Source of the DNA: Spirosoma profusum
Lineage (GTDB): Bacteria; Bacteroidota; Bacteroidia; Cytophagales; Spirosomataceae
Direction: 5' to 3'
Length of the DNA: 33,185 nucleotides
Assembly (NCBI RefSeq): GCF_014699005.1
Contig: NZ_JACWZY010000054.1
Location: 1 to 33,185, forward strand
The position numbers were made by a program, and so were the translations under genes. Every line of letters starts with the position of its first letter. Positions within the stretch are counted from its first letter, which is position 1. Under the pieces are notes generated by a model. It made no database searches, was not told where the DNA came from, and was given only the letters and a program-made list of their open reading frames with translations. This document shows, one piece after another, positions 7,076 to 14,307 of this stretch.

Positions 7076-8140
7076 ATGGCCCCTTTGTCAATTGATGCTG
7101 TTATTCAACGTATCGCCCAGCTTCAGGACGAATCGGGACTGTTCGCGTCGTTTCGGAGCAATCGCTCGCTACGTTATCGCCGGGCGGATACCAACGTATT
7201 TTTTACGGCCATCACCGTTTTTACGCTGCAAAATCTGCGCTACGTCGTCTCTCCGCAAAGTCAGCAATTGATCGACCAAATTCGGGAACGTGCTACGTTG
7301 GCTTATCCGATGTTTCGGAATAAAGATGGCTTGCAGACGTATAATTTCTGGCCTACACGCCCATCCCGCCATTTTCCCAACGGCCGTATTTTCGGGCGAT
7401 TCGAGCACTTTCGCATTCCCGATGATATTGACGATACGTCAATGGTGTATCTGACAACCATTCCGTTACGTTCAGAACAGCTTTGGTTGAAAGACAAACT
7501 CGCCCAGCACGCCAATGGCAGTCAGTCCCAGCGTATCGTCAATACCTATCCTGAGTATCGGAATTTGAAGGCCTACTCGACCTGGTTTGGCAAAAACATG
7601 GGAGTTGATTTCGATGCCTGCGCACTGAGTAACATCCTCTATTCTATTTATTCGTATGATTTGCCTCGTAATCAGCATGATACCGATTCGCTGACGTACC
7701 TGCGTTCGGTGGTGGAGTCGGGGCGATACGTAGCAGAACCGTTCAACTGTGCCCCGCATTACGCCCGAACGTCGCTCATTATCTACCACTTGTCGCGGTT
7801 GATGGCGGCCTTTTCTCCTTCTGAACTCAAACCGATACTTGACCAACTGCGTAGTGATGCACAAAAGCTTTTACAGAACGCCCAGAACCGAGTTGAGCAA
7901 TTATTACTGGCAACCTCTTTGTTACGTCTCGGGAAAACCGCCCCAACTATAGATTTAGAACGTATCGAGGCCGATTTTACTACGTTCCATTTTTTCATTG
8001 CGGGCCTGTTGACGGCCTACGAATACCCGCTGCTACGTCGCTTTGCCGACCGGCCTGTTACGCAGATGCGCTGGCACTGCGAAGCCCATTGCTGGGCGTT
8101 GGTAGCGGAGTATCTGTCGCTACGTAGTGATTGTAAATAA
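7076..8140 (+). CDS. Unknown protein with an IDDT motif, possible alpha/alpha-toroid
   Basis: 354 residues, no signal peptide, no membrane segment, and no family that I can name firmly. The pattern of repeated helices with internal motifs (DESGLFASFRSNRS; TNVFFTAITVFTLQNL; RIPDDIDDTSMVYLTT; VDFDACALSNILYSIYSYD; RYVAEPFNCAPHYARTSLIIYHLSRLM) resembles prenyltransferase/squalene-cyclase type alpha/alpha-barrels, and the DDIDDT segment recalls the Asp-rich acid motif of class II cyclases. The barrel's QW repeats are not evident, so this is only a structural guess. It diverges from the GlmU-like gene over an 84-bp gap and has its own short promoter region. TACGT density is high, so it looks native. 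Confidence 0.75.
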   Translation: MAPLSIDAVIQRIAQLQDESGLFASFRSNRSLRYRRADTNVFFTAITVFTLQNLRYVVSPQSQQLIDQIRERATLAYPMFRNKDGLQTYNFWPTRPSRHFPNGRIFGRFEHFRIPDDIDDTSMVYLTTIPLRSEQLWLKDKLAQHANGSQSQRIVNTYPEYRNLKAYSTWFGKNMGVDFDACALSNILYSIYSYDLPRNQHDTDSLTYLRSVVESGRYVAEPFNCAPHYARTSLIIYHLSRLMAAFSPSELKPILDQLRSDAQKLLQNAQNRVEQLLLATSLLRLGKTAPTIDLERIEADFTTFHFFIAGLLTAYEYPLLRRFADRPVTQMRWHCEAHCWALVAEYLSLRSDCK

Positions 8141-8420
8141 GCGTATTGATGACGTATCGACTCTCTGAATTAGCTGAATTCGGATCTTGGTCATAGTGCT
8201 TTTTGGAGGGTGTTAATCACTGAAAATCAATGTTTTTTTTTGAAATGTAGATACTTGATTGTTACCTTATCAGAATATAATATTACTAAAAAAGAATTAA
8301 GACGCCGTTTAATATATTTACGATATGTTAACTACTTGAATTTATTCTAAATAGATAATATAAATATTTAAAAACTTAGTTTTGTAAACTTATCTTTTAT
8401 ATAAAATCCTTAACTGATCC

Positions 8421-8969
8421 ATGAAGCGTGTTTTAACCGACGAAGAGGTTATACAGCAGTATTATCATACAAAGCCTGATCATTGCTTTGAATCACTTTA
8501 CAATCGTTACGTCAGCAAAGTTTACCGGCGCTGCCTATCTATGACGAACGATTCATCTCAGGCTGAGGATTTTACACAAGATATTTTTCTAAAAGTTTTC
8601 CATAAACTGGAAGGCTTCCAGCAACGGTCCAGTTTTTCGACCTGGCTCTACTCGATTGCCTACAATTACTGCTCAGATCAGCTTCGGCAAGCCAAAAAAG
8701 TCCGTTTTGATTCAATTGAAGATGATTATGAATACGACGAATCGGAAACGGAAGCCTCTCTCCTGCACGATGATACCATACAACTCGTGAGACTGGCCAT
8801 GAGTAAATTATCGGATGACGAGCGGAATATGCTACAACTTAAATACGAAGATGGCCTGAGCGTCGATGAAATTTCGGACATATACAATTTAAAACCCAGC
8901 GCGATAAAAATGCGTCTGAAGCGAAGCCGCGATAAAATACAGCAAATGTGTAGTCAGGTCAGCGTATAG
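8421..8969 (+). CDS. ECF-type RNA polymerase sigma factor
   Basis: A 182-residue sigma-70 family protein with only regions 2 and 4, hence ECF type. Region 2 is visible as FESLYNRYVSKVYRRCLSM and AEDFTQDIFLKVFHKLEGF, followed by SFSTWLYSIAYNYCSDQLR (core binding and -10 recognition). An acidic linker (EDDYEYDESETEAS) follows. Region 4 is LSDDERNMLQLKYEDGLSVDEISDIYNLKPSAIKMRLKRSRDKI (-35 recognition HTH). No FecR-type or zinc anti-sigma gene is adjacent, so it is an orphan here. A 280-bp AT-rich upstream gap gives room for regulation. It converges on the VWA gene. TACGT is nearly absent in it. Confidence 0.93.
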   Translation: MKRVLTDEEVIQQYYHTKPDHCFESLYNRYVSKVYRRCLSMTNDSSQAEDFTQDIFLKVFHKLEGFQQRSSFSTWLYSIAYNYCSDQLRQAKKVRFDSIEDDYEYDESETEASLLHDDTIQLVRLAMSKLSDDERNMLQLKYEDGLSVDEISDIYNLKPSAIKMRLKRSRDKIQQMCSQVSV

Positions 8970-9054
8970 ATAGTAGCTTTAAAACCGAATTATTCTTACC
9001 CCTTCGACAAAATATCCAACAAGATAATAACTCGAAAGCCTACAGGCTCCATCG

Positions 9055-10920
9055 CTATTCTTTATCTTCGTCGACTACCTCGCCAGATGAAGTTAACCCG
9101 GAAGCCGTCTTCACTAACCGCACAAATTCGCTCCGATATCCTTCTGAATCGTCCGTAAGAGCGCCTTTCGCCAGTTTCACAACCTGTCCATAGCCTGCAG
9201 ATCCTTTGTACGAGGACTCACTTAGTAGTAACCCAAATTCAGCTACCGCGGCCGCAAACCGGAAATCAGCCGTTACCCGATTGAACGGTACCGTCTGCGT
9301 TTTAACGATGTGTTGAAGCTGTTGACTAACCGAATCAGCTGGTTGTTTATAGCGGACTTTGAGCGTTACCAATTCACCCGACTGGGTAGACACTTTGGTG
9401 TCAATAAACGTCTGGTATTTTAACGAGTCCGTTTTTGGGAGATAACGGCTTTTCGTGCCGGCTGGAATCAGTTCGTAAATGGCTGTTACACTGTGACCTG
9501 CACCGAGATCGCCCGCGTCTTTTTGATCGTTTTTAAAATCTTCGTTTGCTAATCGTCGGTTTTCGTAACCTAATAAACGGTAAGCCTGTACATAAGCCGG
9601 ATTAAACTCCAGTTGTAGTTTTACATCTTTGGCTACCGTAAAAAGTGTACCTCCGAATTCATTAATGAACACTTTGCGTGCCTCGGGCAGATTGTCAATG
9701 TAAGCATAATTACCATTTCCCTTATCGGCCAGTGTTTCCAACCGGTCATCTTTCAGGTTTCCCATGCCAAAGCCCAAGACACTGAGAAAAATCCCTTTTT
9801 TTCGTTCCTGTTCGATCAGGCGTTGTAGTTCACCTTCACCTGAAAGACCTACGTTGAAATCCCCATCTGTAGCCAGAATCACCCTATTATTTCCGTTAGT
9901 TATCCAGTTATCCTTGGCCACTTTGTAGGCTAGTTCAATACCCGCTCCTCCAGCTGTAGAACCGCCAGCATGCAATTGATTGATCGCGTCTTTAATACGT
10001 TGTGGCTGATTTCCAGACGTTGGCGGCAGTACTAACCCAGCCGCACCAGCATACACAACAATGGCCACCCGATCTACGGGACGTAGCTGATCGACGAGTA
10101 GGTTGAGAGAGGCTTGTACCAGTGGTAGTTTATTCGCTGCATTCATCGAACCCGATACGTCCAGCAGGAAAACCAGATTCGATGGCGGAAGCTTGTCGTT
10201 TTTGACCCGACGCGCCTGAAGTCCGACACGTAGCAGTTGCAGACCCGAATTCCACGGTGATTCAGTCAGCTCGGTTGTTATTGACAACGGTGTTTCGCCG
10301 GCGGGTTGTGGATACTGGTAGCTGAAGTAATTGATCATCTCCTCCAGCCGAACGGCATCTTTCGGCGGACGTTGTCCGTTGTTGAGCAGTCGGCGAATAT
10401 TACTGTAGGAGGCACGGTCTACATCGGCGGAGAACGTAGTAACAGGTTGCTGGCGAACGTTTTGAAAGCCAGTCTCTTCTGTGGCTTTATAACTTTCTGT
10501 AGACGGGTTGGGCTGGGGGTAGGATCTCGGTTGAGGTGCCATTGTAGCGACGCTACCCGTAATACTTCGTTTGTTTTTTGTAGCGTATCCTGTCACAACA
10601 ACTTCGCTTAAAACCTTAGTGTCGGGAGCCAGTGCTACGTTGATCGTTTGCTGATTATTAATGGCAATTTCCTGCGTTACGTATCCAACTGAGCTAAATA
10701 CCAATTGCGTGGCACCTGTAGGAACATCAATTGAGTACTTGCCATTTACGTCACTGGTGGTTCCTCTGTTTATGCCTTTAATCGACACAAGGGCACCCGG
10801 AATAGGATTGTTAGTGGATTTTTCGGTTACTATCCCCGTAATGATTCGAACCTGATCGGATTGGGCGTTGGCGCTGATGAACAAACAGAGCAGCATCCAC
10901 TTTATAACGAAAGTTTTCAT
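9055..10920 (-). CDS. VWA-domain exported protein with SusC-like N-terminus
   Basis: 621 residues. A signal peptide (about 1-19, ending ISANA) is followed by a carboxypeptidase-D-like regulatory domain (about 25-100). Next comes SEVVVTGYATKNKRSITGSV (105-124), the linker normally seen between that domain and the plug of SusC-type TonB receptors. After a Pro/Gln-rich stretch comes the VWA N-terminal region (TFSADVDRASYSNIRRLLNNGQ, about 162-183). The VWA domain follows, with an intact metal site DVSGSM at 254-259, and then a C-terminal DUF3520-like part. The overall plan matches YfbK-type proteins. It probably acts in the periplasm or at the outer membrane. It converges on the ECF sigma gene with 85 bp between, and no terminator is evident there. 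Confidence 0.9.
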   Translation of the reverse strand: MKTFVIKWMLLCLFISANAQSDQVRIITGIVTEKSTNNPIPGALVSIKGINRGTTSDVNGKYSIDVPTGATQLVFSSVGYVTQEIAINNQQTINVALAPDTKVLSEVVVTGYATKNKRSITGSVATMAPQPRSYPQPNPSTESYKATEETGFQNVRQQPVTTFSADVDRASYSNIRRLLNNGQRPPKDAVRLEEMINYFSYQYPQPAGETPLSITTELTESPWNSGLQLLRVGLQARRVKNDKLPPSNLVFLLDVSGSMNAANKLPLVQASLNLLVDQLRPVDRVAIVVYAGAAGLVLPPTSGNQPQRIKDAINQLHAGGSTAGGAGIELAYKVAKDNWITNGNNRVILATDGDFNVGLSGEGELQRLIEQERKKGIFLSVLGFGMGNLKDDRLETLADKGNGNYAYIDNLPEARKVFINEFGGTLFTVAKDVKLQLEFNPAYVQAYRLLGYENRRLANEDFKNDQKDAGDLGAGHSVTAIYELIPAGTKSRYLPKTDSLKYQTFIDTKVSTQSGELVTLKVRYKQPADSVSQQLQHIVKTQTVPFNRVTADFRFAAAVAEFGLLLSESSYKGSAGYGQVVKLAKGALTDDSEGYRSEFVRLVKTASGLTSSGEVVDEDKE

Positions 10921-11522
10921 GTGTAATGGAATTTAGGATAGCCTACGTCTCTGAATTTGTGGATACAACCTGTTTACACAAGGGATGAAATGTCTCATGT
11001 AATTCCATAAGGGCTTTATGCAAATTTGGTATTCTTGAGCATTTTTTTGTCGTTTAGATTCAATTAATACTAAAAATAGTACATTTTGAATTACTGCCGA
11101 ATTTCGATGAGACGTAAAATTTGACGTAAGTAACTCAATAGGGTAGGGGTAAAAGCAAGAGGAGCATTACAGATCAATTGATACGCTGGTTAACTACCCC
11201 AATGGATGAAAGGAACGTAACAAATGGACAGAATCACCGTCGAAATCGTTTAAATATCTTTTGAAGTTATACTCAATATTTAAGTTGTAACATGCCTTTA
11301 TATATACTCATTTTTGTACTTTTCTTCTAAACTCATCACTATTTACGTATATACTTTTCTTTTTTTATTTTTAAATTAAATCTTTGATAATCAGAGTAAT
11401 GAAAATGAAATTTCTTTAATATTTAAATTTTTTTAAGCCATTTTTTCATAATAAGAGTTTCATTTTCTGATTTCGGTACGTTCGCCGGAATACGTCCATT
11501 ATTCACTTAATAATCTCTCGTT
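10921..11522. other. 602-bp AT-rich intergenic region
   Basis: This gap separates the divergent VWA and beta-barrel genes. It is AT-rich, especially 11250-11460, with many A and T runs, and contains no open frame that I would support. No clean TAnnTTTG box with a matching -33 element was found for either gene. It must contain both promoters, and its size leaves room for regulator sites or a small RNA, but I see no structure that shows one. Confidence 0.5.
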
Positions 11523-12137
11523 ATGAAAACAATTGCATTTATTACGTTGCTCATTGCCAGTGTTACGTCTTACGCCCAGGTACGTACTGGAATCACAGCC
11601 GCTGGCTCAGTTGCCAATTTTGCTTACAGAGACAGAACGGGTGGCGATCCGAGTGAATCCATTATCGGCTTTCAGGCTGGCTTGATGTTCGATGCCCCAC
11701 TGGGCGGTAGTATATCGCTACGTCCGCAGATTCTTTATGCGCTGAAAGGTGCTAAACAACGTATCGGTAGTGCAGAAGCGCTAATTAATCTGAATTACAT
11801 CGAAGTGCCGGTTCAGTTTGTTTATGGCCTTGATGCAGGAGCCGGAAAACTAAACCTCGGACTGGGCCCTTACCTTGGATATGCCTTCGGCGGCAATGTT
11901 ACAACTAAAATAGGGAGTAGTTCAAACAAGGAAAAAATGACCTTTGGTTCTGCTCAGGATCAGCTTCGGCAACTGGATTTAGGTTTGCGTGCTTCGGTAG
12001 GCTATGAATTGCCATCAGGTTTAGAAATTTCGGGCTTTTTCTCCCCCGGCCTGCTGAATATCAGTAATTATACAAACGGGGCCATTCTAAATACGGGTGG
12101 TGGACTTTCACTAGGTTACTGGCTGGGTCGTCGATAA
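11523..12137 (+). CDS. Outer-membrane beta-barrel protein, PorT-like
   Basis: 204 residues with a signal peptide (MKTIAFITLLIASVTSYA, cleaved before Gln). The mature part is a series of amphipathic beta strands typical of small Bacteroidota outer-membrane barrels: VRTGITAAGSVANF, IIGFQAGLMFDAPL, SLRPQILYALKGAK, LNYIEVPVQFVYGL, KLNLGLGPYLGYAFGG, LDLGLRASVGYEL and a final GGGLSLGYWLGR ending close to the C-terminus, as barrel proteins do. It belongs to the OMP_b-brl_2/PorT-like group; the transported or bound substrate is unknown. It is followed by a strong terminator and stands as a single-gene unit. Confidence 0.88.
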   Translation: MKTIAFITLLIASVTSYAQVRTGITAAGSVANFAYRDRTGGDPSESIIGFQAGLMFDAPLGGSISLRPQILYALKGAKQRIGSAEALINLNYIEVPVQFVYGLDAGAGKLNLGLGPYLGYAFGGNVTTKIGSSSNKEKMTFGSAQDQLRQLDLGLRASVGYELPSGLEISGFFSPGLLNISNYTNGAILNTGGGLSLGYWLGRR

Positions 12138-12170
12138 GGCGTTCAATCAGCCGTTCAACTCGTTACGTTG

Positions 12171-12208
12171 CAACGCCCATCGGCTACTGTCGATGGGCGT
12201 TGTGTTTT
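12171..12208 (+). terminator. Rho-independent terminator after the beta-barrel gene
   Basis: A perfect 12-bp GC-rich stem, CAACGCCCATCG at 12171-12182 and CGATGGGCGTTG at 12191-12202, with an 8-nt loop, followed by TGTTTTCT. It lies 34 nt after the stop codon at 12137. Confidence 0.85.
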
Positions 12209-12252
12209 CTAACATTTTAGGAATCAAGTGACTCAGCGTCGAAAATTTGCCG

Positions 12253-12260
12253 TACCTTTG
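12253..12260 (+). promoter_or_regulatory. Bacteroidota -7 element of asd
   Basis: TACCTTTG matches the Bacteroidota primary-sigma -7 consensus TAnnTTTG. It is 33 nt upstream of the asd ATG at 12294. Its position inside the possible longer reading frame from 12228 argues that translation starts at 12294. Confidence 0.7.
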
Positions 12261-12293
12261 TGGCCAATTTCACAAAAATCAGTTAAAATAAGT

Positions 12294-13304
12294 ATGAAAA
12301 TCGCAGTCGTTGGAGCCACGGGCCTGGTCGGTGGCGAAATCCTGAAAGTTCTCGAAGAACGGAACTTCCCTGTTTCTGAACTCATTCCAGTCGCTTCGGA
12401 GCGGTCGGTTGGTAAACAGGTGGAGTTTAAGGGTAAGTCATACACGGTCGTTAGTTTCGAGGATGCCATTGCGGCTAAACCCGCCATTGCGATTTTTTCG
12501 GCTGGTGGTAGTACATCGCTGGCACTTGCCCCAAAATTTGCTGAAGCGGGGATTGTTGTAGTCGATAATTCGTCGGCCTGGCGGATGGACCCAACCAAAA
12601 AACTGGTGGTTCCTGAAGTGAATGCGGACGTATTGACCGCCGACGATAAAATCATTGCCAATCCCAACTGCTCAACCATTCAGATGGTGGTGGCGCTGAA
12701 ACCACTGCACGACCGATATAAAATCAAACGTGTCGTTGTATCAACGTATCAATCGGTAACGGGTACAGGCAAAGCCGCTGTTGATCAGTTGTTTGCCGAA
12801 CGTAACGGCGATAAAGACGCGCCGAAAGTATACCCGCACCCGATCGACCTGAACGTACTGCCCCACATTGACGTATTCCTCGACAATGGTTACACCAAAG
12901 AGGAGATGAAAATGGTCAATGAGACTAAGAAAATTATGGGTGATGATTCGATTCAGGTAACGGCCACTACGGTACGTATCCCCACCATCGGCGGGCACTC
13001 TGAAGCGGTGAACATCGAGTTCGAAGAGGAATACGAATTGAGCGACGTAGTGAACATCCTCAGTAACACCGAAGGCGTTATCGTTCAGGACGACCCACAA
13101 AACAAAATTTACCCAATGCCATTAACGGCCCACGGTAAAGACGAAGTTTTTGTCGGTCGTATCCGTCGCGACGAGAGCCAGCCTAAAACGGTGAACATGT
13201 GGATTGTGGCTGATAACCTCCGCAAAGGAGCTGCTACCAACGCCGTTCAGATCGCCGAATATCTCTTAAAGCACGAATTGGTAGAAACAGGCACCCTTGT
13301 GTAA
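12294..13304 (+). CDS. asd: Aspartate-semialdehyde dehydrogenase
   Basis: 336 residues. It reduces aspartyl-phosphate to aspartate semialdehyde with NADPH, the second step toward Lys, Met, Thr and diaminopimelate. MKIAVVGATGLVGGEILKVLEE is the NADP-binding Rossmann start. The catalytic cysteine is C126 in NPNCST. VSTYQSVTGTGKAAVDQL and RIPTIGGHSEAVNIEFE (the His region) are also standard. I chose ATG 12294 because the protein family begins at MKIAVVGATG and a TAnnTTTG box lies just upstream. The upstream pathway enzyme, aspartate kinase, is encoded about 7 kb away at 20258. Confidence 0.97.
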   Translation: MKIAVVGATGLVGGEILKVLEERNFPVSELIPVASERSVGKQVEFKGKSYTVVSFEDAIAAKPAIAIFSAGGSTSLALAPKFAEAGIVVVDNSSAWRMDPTKKLVVPEVNADVLTADDKIIANPNCSTIQMVVALKPLHDRYKIKRVVVSTYQSVTGTGKAAVDQLFAERNGDKDAPKVYPHPIDLNVLPHIDVFLDNGYTKEEMKMVNETKKIMGDDSIQVTATTVRIPTIGGHSEAVNIEFEEEYELSDVVNILSNTEGVIVQDDPQNKIYPMPLTAHGKDEVFVGRIRRDESQPKTVNMWIVADNLRKGAATNAVQIAEYLLKHELVETGTLV

Positions 13305-13364
13305 TACAGATTGGGGCATAGAACGTAACTACAGATTCAGGATTTTCTTAACGTAGCCATTACT

Positions 13365-13619
13365 ATGTTTTCGAGTAAAGACTATTCGATAATGACACTT
13401 GACGAATTAGTGTCAGAAGAGAAAAAATTGAAATCGCAAAAAGTTACAATTGCTGTGTTCATCGGCTTTTTAGTTGGCGTTGCTGTTTATGCGGCTACAC
13501 ATAAAGGTTTTGTCCTTCCTGTTATTTTATTGATTTCTTCTTTTCTGATTGGGTCCAGATATTCACAAAGCCTGAAGGGCATACAGGCGGAAATAAGCCG
13601 CAGGAATACTGCTCTTTAA
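13365..13619 (+). CDS. Small two-helix membrane protein, 84 aa
   Basis: A short cytoplasmic N-terminus with an amphipathic charged helix (MTLDELVSEEKKLKSQK) leads to two predicted membrane helices: TIAVFIGFLVGVAVYAATH and FVLPVILLISSFLIGSRY. A charged tail follows (SLKGIQAEISRRN). No function recognised; similar small proteins are usually annotated as hypothetical. A second possible start is the Met at 13392. It follows asd by 60 bp on the same strand and could be transcribed with it. A weak terminator follows. Confidence 0.7.
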   Translation: MFSSKDYSIMTLDELVSEEKKLKSQKVTIAVFIGFLVGVAVYAATHKGFVLPVILLISSFLIGSRYSQSLKGIQAEISRRNTAL

Positions 13620-13637
13620 TTAGCCTTGCTGTACCAC

Positions 13638-13706
13638 ATATGAAGTAGGTTGTATGCTCGTGATGATCTGATAAGTACACATCATATAGCCTGCTTCATA
13701 TATTTT
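13638..13706 (+). terminator. Probable terminator after the small membrane protein gene
   Basis: Imperfect arms at 13638-13656 (ATATGAAGTAGGTTGTATG) and 13683-13701 (CATATAGCCTGCTTCATAT) pair with three mismatches or wobbles and are followed by ATTTTT. It lies between the small membrane protein gene and the rpsJ promoter. Confidence 0.55.
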
Positions 13707-13720
13707 TAAATAAAAAAGCG

Positions 13721-13728
13721 TACCTTTG
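13721..13728 (+). promoter_or_regulatory. Bacteroidota -7 element of rpsJ
   Basis: TACCTTTG, an exact TAnnTTTG match, lies 73 nt before the rpsJ ATG. It leaves an untranslated leader of roughly 65 nt in which GCCC...CCG near 13742 can pair with CGG..GGGC near 13768. Such a leader hairpin could allow feedback by the ribosomal protein, but that is speculative. Confidence 0.7.
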
Positions 13729-13801
13729 CGCTCCAATTCAGGCCCGACCGGAGTATATGGTTCTTTCGGCGGGCTATAATCACCTAACGAACCACAACAG
13801 A

Positions 13802-14107
13802 ATGAGCCAGAAAATCCGTATTAAACTGAAGTCGTTCGACCACACGCTGGTTGATAAGTCGGCTGAGAAAATTGTGAAAGCCGTCAAATCGACGGGCGCC
13901 ATCGTAAGCGGCCCAATCCCTCTGCCAACCAACAAAGAAATTTACACCGTACTGCGGTCGCCCCACGTCAACAAGAAGGCACGGGAACAGTTCCAACTGT
14001 GCACCTACAAGCGCCTTGTTGATATCTACAGCAGCAGTGCCAAAACGGTAGACGCTCTGATGAAGCTTGAACTTCCCAGTGGTGTTGACGTAGAGATCAA
14101 AGTCTAA
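13802..14107 (+). CDS. rpsJ: 30S ribosomal protein S10
   Basis: 101 residues, full length. The family core is unmistakable: QKIRIKLKSFDHTLVDKSA at the start, VKSTGAIVSGPIPLPTNKE, the loop YTVLRSPHVNKKAREQFQLC and TYKRLVDIYSS. The ATG at 13802 is preferred over a GTG- or ATG-type start at 13757, whose extension lies in the leader hairpin. S10 is part of the 30S head. Unusually, the gene is alone: it has its own promoter and terminator, and no rplC, rplD or fusA is nearby. Confidence 0.97.
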   Translation: MSQKIRIKLKSFDHTLVDKSAEKIVKAVKSTGAIVSGPIPLPTNKEIYTVLRSPHVNKKAREQFQLCTYKRLVDIYSSSAKTVDALMKLELPSGVDVEIKV

Positions 14108-14134
14108 CGCTATAGTAGTCTATTGAGGCATGAG

Positions 14135-14181
14135 ATGCCGCAAGCACGGAACGTATCGGTTCGGGCTTGCGGCATTTGTAT
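14135..14181 (+). terminator. Terminator of rpsJ
   Basis: A perfect 11-bp stem, ATGCCGCAAGC at 14135-14145 and GCTTGCGGCAT at 14165-14175, with a 19-nt loop, followed by TTGTATTT. It lies 28 nt after the rpsJ stop codon. Confidence 0.8.
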
Positions 14182-14307
14182 TTCCGAACGTAACGCGCCC
14201 AAACCTTTCATCCTTTTCTCCAAAGTCGGGGCACAAATTCAGGATTAAAGTTGTATATTTATAGTAAAGGCTACGTTGAATACTTGTAGCTAATACTCAG
14301 GTTCGTT

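Noticed and set aside
8970..9054. Terminator between the ECF sigma and VWA genes
   Set aside because: Only a 4-bp AGCC/GGCT stem is visible, too weak to support.
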